Shown here: positions 1 to 5,038 of the stretch, one piece after another | Layout of the letters: each line of letters begins with the position of its first letter | How positions within the stretch are numbered: position 1 is the first letter of the stretch | Source of the DNA: Betaproteobacteria bacterium | GTDB taxonomy: Bacteria; Pseudomonadota; Gammaproteobacteria; Burkholderiales; Sulfuriferulaceae | NCBI GenBank assembly: GCA_003455595.1 | Contig: DMQT01000104.1 | Span: 321 to 5,358 of the forward strand | Direction: 5' to 3' | DNA length: 5,038 bases | Program-made: the position numbers and the translations under genes | The notes under the pieces: model-generated | Seen by the model: the letters and a program-made list of their open reading frames with translations, nothing else | Told to the model about the DNA's origin: nothing | Database searches by the model: none

Positions 1-14
1 TGTATAAGAGACAG
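1..14 (+). other. Residual Nextera/Tn5 mosaic-end adapter
   Basis: The first 14 bases, TGTATAAGAGACAG, are identical to the last 14 bases of the 19-bp Tn5 mosaic end used in Nextera libraries (AGATGTGTATAAGAGACAG). It sits exactly at the window edge and real coding sequence begins at base 15, as expected for untrimmed adapter on a contig end. Read through on the minus strand it adds the spurious residues LSLI to the protease gene. It should be trimmed and not annotated as a transposon end. Confidence 0.93.
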
Positions 15-1637
15 GTGGATGCGCGCCTCGATGGCACGCTCCACGTCTTCCGCGGCAACGTGAGCGCGTTGGGCTTCGCCTGCCCAGTAGTCCGCCTCGC
101 GCAGCAGGTCGGACAGGCCCTGCATGTGGGTGGAAAGTTTTTCCGCGTCACCGATGGCGCGCGCGCATTGTTCGATGACGCGCGCCACGCCGCCGCGTTC
201 GAACGGCCGCAATTCGGCCTTGCGCCCCATGGTGCCGATCAGGCGTGCGTAGAGCAGGTCGGTGGCGTCATTGCGCTCCACCTCGTCCTCGAAATCCGCC
301 GCTACCTTGAACAGCTCGGCGAACTCCGGGTCGTACTCGGCCAGCAGGTAATAGAGCATGCGGTCGCCGAACAGCACCACTTTTACGTCAAGTGGGATGG
401 GTTCGGGTTCCAGCGAGACCGTGCTGATCAGGCTGAACATCTGGCCCAGGGACTCGATGCGGATCTCGCGCGTGGAGAGCGCCCGCTTCAAGCCTTCCCA
501 GGCGTAGGGCTGGGACAGCAGCTTGTATGCGTCCAGCAGCAAATAGCCGCTGTTGGCCTGGTGCAAGGCACCGGGCTTGATCAGGGAAAAGTCGGTGAGC
601 AGCGTGCCGAACTGGGCGATGTGCTCCACCCGGCCCACCAGATTCTGGTAGCTGGGATGCGGTTCATACACCACCGGGGCGCCGTCGGGCGCGGCGTGAT
701 CCACCAGCAGGTTGACTTGATAACGGCGAAAGTCCGGGGGTTCGCTGCCCTGCGCCAGTGCCAAACCGGCGGCCGACATCTCGTGCGGCTTGCGGAATTC
801 GTCGGTGCTGTCCACCACGTCGTGCTGCACTGCGTCGAAGTAAGCCTGTACTTCGGGCAGATCGGCATAATGCGCCTTGAGCTCGTCGATCAGGTGACCC
901 ACTGCGAACAAGGTAATCTCGCGATTGAGCGCGCGTATCTTGGCGAAGCGTTCCTTGCGCCATTGCCGTACCTGACGCACGATTTTTTCCATGCGCTCCT
1001 GCAAGACCTCGATGTCGTGGGCGATTTTCTCGCGCTCGGCATCGGGCAGCTTGTCGAACTCCTCCGGCTCGACCACCTCGTTGTTTTTGCTGGGTGCAAA
1101 GGAAAATCCGCCCTGCGTGTGCAGCAGCACAATGTTCTGGACCGCAGCGTCCTTAGCCAATTCCTCGAAAGCGCCGGCCTGGCGCTCGTTGAACTCGGCG
1201 TCGATCTGCTCCACCCGGTTGTGGTATTCCTCGCTTTCGAACAGCGCCGGAATGGTAGCGCGCAGCTCCTCCACCAGTTGCTGCATGTCCGCGCGCAGCA
1301 CTGTGCCGCGTGCGGCGGGCAGCTTCAGCGCCCGCGGTTTGTGGCTGTCGCCGAAGTTGTTGACGTAACACCAGTCGGGCGGCTGCGGCTCGGTGCCAGC
1401 GCGGCCGTCCAGATACTGGCGCAGCAGGGCATGCTTGCCTGCACCGGCCGGGCCGAGCACATAGAGATTGAAGCCGTCGTGGCGCATACCAATGCCAAAC
1501 CGTACCGCCTCCACAGCCCGCGCCTGGCCAATAGCCTCGGTCAGGTCATCGAGTTCGGCAGTGGTGGCAAACTGGAACTTGTCCGGATCGCAGCGGCGAC
1601 AAAGCTGATCTGCCGACAGAGAGGTGCGGGCTTGCAT
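15..1637 (-). CDS. Lon-family AAA+ ATP-dependent protease (LonB/AsrA-like), N-terminal 541 residues, 3' end missing
   Basis: This is the N-terminal part of a COG1067-type (AAA_32 plus Lon_C) protease, a soluble cytoplasmic enzyme thought to unfold and degrade damaged proteins; Pseudomonas AsrA is a relative. In order the translation shows an N-terminal segment; a P-loop at residues 62-69 (GPAGAGKH); a charged, coiled-coil-like insertion around 195-245; a conserved block at 330-370 with NLVGRVEH and a PGALHQANSGYLLLDA Walker-B-like stretch; a sensor region near 420-455 (VLFGDR, then FKVAADFEDEVER); and a helical lid after 460 containing MGRKAEL. Family members run to about 800 residues, so the C-terminal Ser-Lys protease domain lies beyond the contig end and its activity cannot be checked here. 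The ATG at 1635-1637 begins 16 nt after the hpf stop, preceded by a weak GGGGA; the two genes are probably co-transcribed. The Walker A motif ends in His instead of Ser/Thr. The family call is firm; the substrate is unknown. Confidence 0.9.
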
Positions 1638-1653
1638 CAGGGCACCGTCCCCG

Positions 1654-2055
1654 TTATTCGGCAGGCGGGGTTTCGGTGTCTTGCGCGACGTCCTCTGCGC
1701 CGGCCGATTCGGTTGCAGCGGGCCAACTCTGATGGGTCTTCACATCGCCGCGCTGGCGTCGGCCATAATCCTCCAGCTTGCGTCTGGCCGCATCAAACGC
1801 ATCGCGTAGCGCCACGTAAATATCTTCGCTTTGATCCCGATTAACAACGATCTCGCCTCCCGGCACCGTGAGATCAATGCGCACGTTAAACAGCTTGCCC
1901 TGATGTTTGTGTTTGTGCGGCAGTTCCACCACGATACGACAGCCCATCAGCGGCGGGTAAAACTGTTCGAGTTTGGCAGTTTTTTCACGAATGTGGTCTT
2001 CCAAAGCAGCGGAAGTTGGCATGTCGCGTACAGTGATTTGCAGAGGTATTTGCAT
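1654..2055 (-). CDS. hpf: Ribosome hibernation promoting factor (HPF/RaiA, S30AE family)
   Basis: This 133-residue protein is of the S30AE (sigma-54 modulation/YfiA) family, whose members bind the decoding centre of the 30S subunit in stationary phase or stress and idle or dimerise ribosomes. The S30AE fold spans about residues 4-98: it opens with IPLQITVRDM, has the helix ALEDHIREKTAKLEQFYP (17-34), the basic strand-loop VELPHKHKHQGKLFNV (43-58), the strand segment EIVVNRDQSEDIYVALRDAF and an Arg/Lys-rich final helix (90-102). It lacks the second dimerisation domain of long HPF, so it is a short-type factor, but it carries about 30 extra residues (104-133) that are acidic and probably disordered. 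The start is supported by AAAGGGAG at 2061-2068, five bases from the ATG. A candidate promoter lies upstream, and the Lon-like protease follows after 16 nt. The family is clear; whether it causes 100S dimers or only inactive 70S is not. Confidence 0.95.
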   Translation of the reverse strand: MQIPLQITVRDMPTSAALEDHIREKTAKLEQFYPPLMGCRIVVELPHKHKHQGKLFNVRIDLTVPGGEIVVNRDQSEDIYVALRDAFDAARRKLEDYGRRQRGDVKTHQSWPAATESAGAEDVAQDTETPPAE

Positions 2056-2103
2056 GACTGCTCCCTTTAGCTAGTTGAATGTGCATAACGCATTACATTG
2101 TTC

Positions 2104-2133
2104 ATCATAGACGTGGAGCGCCAACCCTGACAG
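2104..2133 (-). promoter_or_regulatory. Candidate sigma-70 promoter for hpf
   Basis: On the minus strand CTGTCA (2128-2133, four of six to TTGACA) is followed after 18 bases by TATGAT (2104-2109, five of six to TATAAT). Transcription would start near 2097, leaving a leader of about 40 nt before the hpf ATG. It lies in the 108-bp gap between the rubredoxin reductase stop and hpf. No Rho-independent terminator is visible in that gap, so read-through from the upstream operon remains possible. I saw no convincing sigma-54 -24/-12 element. Confidence 0.35.
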
Positions 2134-2163
2134 TCATCAAAACAGACCGGGCAGACAGGCGGC

Positions 2164-3309
2164 TCAGGGCATCAGCGCCGGCAGTTGCCGGGCCAATGCC
2201 TGACGCTGGCCTGCCTGCTTGCCGGTCAATGCAAAGCCATGCAGGATTTCATTTCCGTCCTGATACAAGGCACATACGCCGTCATCGCTGCAATCCACCT
2301 GCCAACTGCCCGCCACTTCCCCCGCCACCGTAGCGACCGCCACCGGACATGCCGGGGTTTTCACCATCACCGGCATGGCCGGATACACCACCTGAGTGGG
2401 CGTGCCAGACAAGTTCGCCGCCAGCGCACGCGCCTGCGCCATCAACGGCAACACATAAGGCAACACATGCCCGTTCACCTCGGCGCAATCACCCAGCGCA
2501 AACACATCGGACTGACTGGTCGCCAGACCGCGATTTACCACGATGCCGCGCGCCACTTGAAGCCCAGCCGCTTGCGCCAGTTGCGTGCGCGGACGCAAGC
2601 CAATGGCAGACAACACCACATCGGTTTCCAGCACCTTGCCATCGTCGAGCGTGACAACGTAGCCCGTCGCCGCCCGGTTCACTGCAACTGCTGTATGTCC
2701 CAGGTGCCATACCACGCCCACCCCGGCCAGCCCGCGCTGCAAATCCTGCGCAGCGGCCTCGGGCAACAGACGGTCCAGCGGATACAGCGCCGGATGCACG
2801 ACATCGACGTGATGGCCTGCGCCGCTCAGGTCATTGGCAAACTCGCAACCGATCAGCCCGCCACCGAGTATGGTGACGCGCTTGCCGTTGGCGATCTGTT
2901 CGCGAAAGCGCGCGTAATCAAGCAAATCGTTCACGGATAGCACCTGATCCGCCGCATCGCCCGCCAGTTGCGGCCGCACCGGGTCAGCGCCCAGCGCCAG
3001 CACCAGCTTGCTGTAGGCAATCACGCGCTGCGCCACACGCACGGTGCGTGCCGCCGGGTCAATCTGTTCGACCCGGCTGTGCGTCAGCACCTCGGCGTTC
3101 AATTGCGCTGCCACTGCCGGGGCAAGCGCGCTGGCGATCTGATCGGCGCTTTTGCCCTGCGCCAGCGCGTTGGACAGCATCGGCTTGCTGTAGGCGCGGC
3201 CATCGTCGGCGGTAATAATGACCAGCGGCGTGGTCTTGTCCAGCTTGCGCAACTCGCGCGCCAGCGTGTAGCCCGCCAGGCCGCTGCCAATAATGACAAT
3301 GGGTTCCAT
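2164..3309 (-). CDS. rubB: Rubredoxin:NAD(P)+ reductase, FAD-dependent
   Basis: This 381-residue flavoenzyme would move electrons from NAD(P)H through FAD to rubredoxin in the cytoplasm. The FAD dinucleotide fold starts at once (IVIIGSGLAG, residues 4-13), followed by the FAD contact YSKPMLSNAL (40-49), the NAD(P)-binding motif ILGGGLIGCEFANDL (147-161), the second FAD motif VFALGDCAEV (269-278) and a C-terminal domain containing VKTPACP (316-322). Layout and length match the Pseudomonas aeruginosa rubredoxin reductase (about 384 aa) very closely, including the YSKPML and GLIGCEFANDLS blocks. The residue at the end of the second NAD-domain strand is His (VDVVHP), not acidic, so NADH versus NADPH use cannot be read from it. 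The ATG at 3307-3309 has AAAGGAG (3315-3321) five bases upstream. The open frame continues 57 codons further, but that part overlaps rubredoxin in another frame. It is the last gene of the predicted rubrerythrin operon, 22 nt after rubredoxin. Confidence 0.94.
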   Translation of the reverse strand: MEPIVIIGSGLAGYTLARELRKLDKTTPLVIITADDGRAYSKPMLSNALAQGKSADQIASALAPAVAAQLNAEVLTHSRVEQIDPAARTVRVAQRVIAYSKLVLALGADPVRPQLAGDAADQVLSVNDLLDYARFREQIANGKRVTILGGGLIGCEFANDLSGAGHHVDVVHPALYPLDRLLPEAAAQDLQRGLAGVGVVWHLGHTAVAVNRAATGYVVTLDDGKVLETDVVLSAIGLRPRTQLAQAAGLQVARGIVVNRGLATSQSDVFALGDCAEVNGHVLPYVLPLMAQARALAANLSGTPTQVVYPAMPVMVKTPACPVAVATVAGEVAGSWQVDCSDDGVCALYQDGNEILHGFALTGKQAGQRQALARQLPALMP

Positions 3310-3326
3310 GTGCTCTCCTTTATTAC

Positions 3327-3341
3327 GGCGGTTAAACCGCC
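3327..3341. repeat. Perfect 15-bp palindrome at the rubredoxin stop codon
   Basis: GGCGGTT-A-AACCGCC is a perfect inverted repeat with 7-bp arms. It contains the rubredoxin stop codon (3332-3334) and ends six bases before the AAAGGAG of the reductase gene. In the minus-strand mRNA it can form a GC-rich stem of about six pairs with a three-base loop, extendable by two G-U pairs. It has no U-tract, so it is not a standard terminator; a role in tuning expression of the reductase or in mRNA stability is inference. Confidence 0.55.
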
Positions 3342-3496
3342 ACCATTTCAAAATCCGCCTTGGCAACACCGCAATCCGGGCACGCCCAGTCATCCGGAAT
3401 ATCCGCCCAGCGCGTACCGGCTGCAATACCCTCTTCCGGCATACCCGCCACTTCGTCGTAAATAAAGCCACATACCACACAGGTCCATACTTGCAT
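3332..3496 (-). CDS. rubA: Rubredoxin, stand-alone electron carrier
   Basis: This 54-residue protein has the full rubredoxin signature: CVVCG (C6, C9) and CPDCG (C39, C42) provide the four Cys ligands of one Fe atom, with the usual FIYDE, GT-W-DIPDDW and KADFE segments between and after them. It is a small cytoplasmic one-electron carrier, here presumably passing electrons from the reductase downstream to the rubrerythrin upstream. The ATG at 3494-3496 has AGGAG (3504-3508) seven bases upstream. It begins 26 nt after the rubrerythrin stop and ends 22 nt before the reductase start, so the three genes look like one operon. The sequence resembles free-standing rubredoxins, not the C-terminal domain of canonical rubrerythrin, and it sits in a different reading frame from the rubrerythrin gene, so it is not a broken-off tail. 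At 165 bp it is short enough to be missed by gene finders. Confidence 0.96.
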   Translation of the reverse strand: MQVWTCVVCGFIYDEVAGMPEEGIAAGTRWADIPDDWACPDCGVAKADFEMVAV

Positions 3497-3522
3497 TTTG
3501 ATTCTCCTGAATTGATTGAAAT

Positions 3523-3996
<474 letters not shown>

Positions 3997-4016
3997 GGTG
4001 TATCTCCTTTTAAGTT

Positions 4017-4037
4017 TGGGGCAATTCGTTCGCCCCA
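4017..4037 (-). promoter_or_regulatory. Stem-loop in the rubrerythrin leader
   Basis: On the minus strand TGGGGC (4032-4037) pairs perfectly with GCCCCA (4017-4022) across a nine-base loop. If the promoter below is right, this hairpin is at the very 5' end of the transcript and just upstream of the AAAAGGAG ribosome site. No U-run follows, so it is not a terminator. A 5'-end hairpin could protect the mRNA; that is inference. Confidence 0.5.
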
Positions 4038-4045
4038 CGCTTCGC

Positions 4046-4075
4046 ATGTTACGGAGACGCAATAGACAAATCCAA
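4046..4075 (-). promoter_or_regulatory. Candidate activator-dependent promoter of the rbr-rubA-rubB operon
   Basis: On the minus strand TTGGAT (4070-4075, three of six to TTGACA) is followed after 18 bases by TAACAT (4046-4051, four of six to TATAAT). The poor -35 directly abuts and shares one base with the tandem OxyR-type site, the geometry seen at OxyR-activated promoters. Predicted start is near 4039, giving a leader of about 40 nt. An alternative pair, TTGTAA with TCTATT at 16-base spacing, lies inside the operator and would suggest a different mode of control. Confidence 0.4.
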
Positions 4076-4111
4076 TTGATAGTTACAATTTGATAGATAG
4101 ATAAAATCTAT
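4075..4111. promoter_or_regulatory. Tandem 37-bp OxyR-type operator
   Basis: Read on the minus strand, the segment is ATAG-N7-CTAT (4111-4097), seven bases, then ATTG-N7-CAAT (4089-4075). The known OxyR site is ATAG-N7-CTAT-N7-ATAG-N7-CTAT, 37 bp in total. Here all spacings are exact, the first half-site is a perfect match including the inner T and A (ATAGATTTTATCTAT), and the second is a symmetrical variant. The first half-site sits in a 17-bp inverted repeat, GATAGAT-N3-ATCTATC (4096-4112). The gene immediately upstream is oxyR itself, and the gene downstream is a peroxidase. The site starts at the last base of the oxyR stop codon. Confidence 0.75.
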
Positions 4112-5037
4112 CAAAAATGCTTTTTAACGCAAGCTATGTCGCTCTGCAAGACGGCTTGTCGCACCACGTCGATGGCCTCCGGGCGCGTGAAACTCTTGCG
4201 CCACGCCAGCGCCACCGGTCGATCCGGTGCCGGTGCGGTAAACGGGCGAAATGCCAGCAGGCCGCGCTCGCCTGCCTCAGTGGGCACCGCTGTGCATGGC
4301 ATCACCGTCACGCCCGCGCCGGACGCGACCATGTGACGGATGGTCTCCAGGCTGCTCGATTCCAGGGTTTTTTGCATGCTGCCGGGCGAGCTTGCGGTGC
4401 GATTGAGTGCCGGACAGACTTTTAGCACCTGATCGCGGAAGCAATGTCCCGAGCCCAGCAGCAGCAGGTTTTCCTGCATCAGTTCGGCCGCATCAATGCT
4501 GCTTTTGGCACACCAGGCATGGTCGGCAGGCAGCGCCACCTGAAACGGCTCGTCGTACAACAGCCGCGTTTCAACCCCCGCTTCATCGAACGGCAGTGAA
4601 ATGATGATGATGTCGAGTTCACCCTGACGCAGCTTTTCCCCCAGCCGCGCGGTGAAGTTTTCTTCCAGCAGCAGCGGCATATGCGGTGCCAGCGTATGCA
4701 GCTGCGGAATCAGTTTAGGCAACAGGTACGGTGCGATGGTGTAAATCAGCCCCAGCCGCAGCGGCTCAATCAGCGGATCTTTACCGGCTTGCGCCAGGCT
4801 TTTCAGATCCGCTGACAGTGTCAGAATATGCGCCGCCTGCGCCACGATACGCGCGCCGACCGGGGTCACGCTCACTTCACTGCTGCCGCGCTCGAACAGG
4901 CTTACGCCCAGCTCATCTTCAAGCTTGCGAATACCCACGCTGAGCGTCGGCTGGGACACAAAACACGCCTCGGCGGCACGGCCAAAATGGCGCTCGCGGG
5001 CAACGGCAACGATGTAACGCAATTCGGTCAGAGTCAT
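4111..5037 (-). CDS. oxyR: OxyR, LysR-family hydrogen peroxide sensor and regulator
   Basis: This 308-residue LysR-type regulator has an N-terminal winged helix-turn-helix (about residues 1-60, with HFGRAAEACFVSQPTLSVGIRKLEDELG at 17-44) and a C-terminal two-lobed sensor domain. The peroxide switch is intact: C199 and C208 in SGHCFRDQVLKVC have exactly the residue numbers of E. coli OxyR, with H198, R201 and D202 beside them, and T100 (GLIYTIAPYLLP) and T129 (NFTARL) also at the E. coli numbers. In E. coli, H2O2 oxidises C199, forms the C199-C208 disulfide and turns the tetramer into an activator. The gene appears complete: the ATG at 5035-5037 aligns with the family start, but only one base upstream is visible, so its promoter and ribosome site are outside the window. 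It is co-directional with, and 114 bp upstream of, the rubrerythrin operon, its likely target. Extra Cys residues occur at 25, 176, 248 and 303. Confidence 0.97.
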   Translation of the reverse strand: MTLTELRYIVAVARERHFGRAAEACFVSQPTLSVGIRKLEDELGVSLFERGSSEVSVTPVGARIVAQAAHILTLSADLKSLAQAGKDPLIEPLRLGLIYTIAPYLLPKLIPQLHTLAPHMPLLLEENFTARLGEKLRQGELDIIIISLPFDEAGVETRLLYDEPFQVALPADHAWCAKSSIDAAELMQENLLLLGSGHCFRDQVLKVCPALNRTASSPGSMQKTLESSSLETIRHMVASGAGVTVMPCTAVPTEAGERGLLAFRPFTAPAPDRPVALAWRKSFTRPEAIDVVRQAVLQSDIACVKKHF

Positions 5038-5038
5038 G

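Noticed and set aside
1..14. A real Tn5 or IS50 transposon end.
   Set aside because: The 14 bases are the engineered mosaic-end variant at the exact window edge, with no transposon genes and coding sequence immediately after. Adapter is the simpler explanation.
15..1844. A 609-codon open frame on the plus strand covering the protease and part of hpf.
   Set aside because: It is antisense to two clearly recognisable proteins, shows no domain of its own (His/Gln/Leu-rich, typical of reverse-strand GC-rich codons), starts at the adapter edge and crosses the hpf-protease junction. Long antisense frames are common in GC-rich genomes.
2056..2163. A terminator or small RNA in the gap between the reductase and hpf.
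   Set aside because: Only short imperfect complementarities such as CCTG/CAGG and TGACTGTCA are present, with no GC-rich stem followed by a T-run. Only a candidate promoter is supportable.
2185..2940. A 251-codon plus-strand open frame inside the reductase gene.
   Set aside because: Rich in His, Arg and Gln with no recognisable motif; it lies antisense to a well-conserved flavoenzyme.
3310..3480. A 57-residue N-terminal extension of the rubredoxin reductase.
   Set aside because: The extension overlaps the rubredoxin gene in another frame, and the family N-terminus (MEPIVIIGSGLAG) begins at 3309 directly after a strong SD.
3997..4062. A 22-residue N-terminal extension of rubrerythrin from an ATG at 4060-4062.
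   Set aside because: The residues are not rubrerythrin-like, the region holds the predicted -10 element and leader hairpin, and the ATG at 3996 has an ideal AAAAGGAG.
4092..4112. A (GATA)3 microsatellite or a terminator hairpin behind oxyR.
   Set aside because: Three tetranucleotide units are too few for a repeat-driven switch, the stem is AT-rich and lacks a U-tract, and the same bases are explained by the OxyR half-site and the direct TTGATAG repeats at 4076-4082 and 4090-4096.

Overview
The window is a compact block of six genes, all on the minus strand, with no mobile elements, tRNAs or CRISPR. High GC, Gram-negative-type Shine-Dalgarno sites and close protein resemblance to proteobacterial families (a Pseudomonas-type rubredoxin reductase, an E. 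coli-type OxyR with the cysteines at exactly the same residue numbers, a short HPF) point to a proteobacterium, most likely a betaproteobacterium. Genus is not readable from the sequence. Bases 1-14 match the end of the Nextera/Tn5 mosaic end, so the left edge is probably an untrimmed adapter on a contig end and not genomic DNA.

Layout in the direction of transcription (right to left): oxyR (5037-4111, complete); a 114-bp gap holding a 37-bp tandem OxyR-type operator, a weak promoter and a leader hairpin; a rubrerythrin without the usual rubredoxin tail (3996-3523); a 54-residue rubredoxin (3496-3332), easily missed because of its size; a rubredoxin reductase (3309-2164); a 108-bp gap with a candidate promoter; a ribosome hibernation factor (2055-1654); and the first 541 residues of a Lon-family AAA+ protease (from 1637, cut by the contig end).

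The right half reads as a self-contained peroxide defence unit. OxyR senses H2O2 and is predicted to act on the operator just behind its own stop codon. NAD(P)H electrons would then pass through the reductase to rubredoxin and on to the di-iron rubrerythrin, which reduces H2O2 to water. The three genes are separated by 26 and 22 nt, each has a good ribosome binding site, and they look like one operon. The left half is a second stress pair, hpf and the Lon-like protease 16 nt apart, for ribosome protection and protein quality control. The most notable signals are the tandem OxyR-type site in front of a split (trans-acting) rubrerythrin system and a 25-residue insertion in the rubrerythrin that appears to duplicate its iron-ligand helix. 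The individual families are known. Whether this combination has been described cannot be judged from sequence alone.
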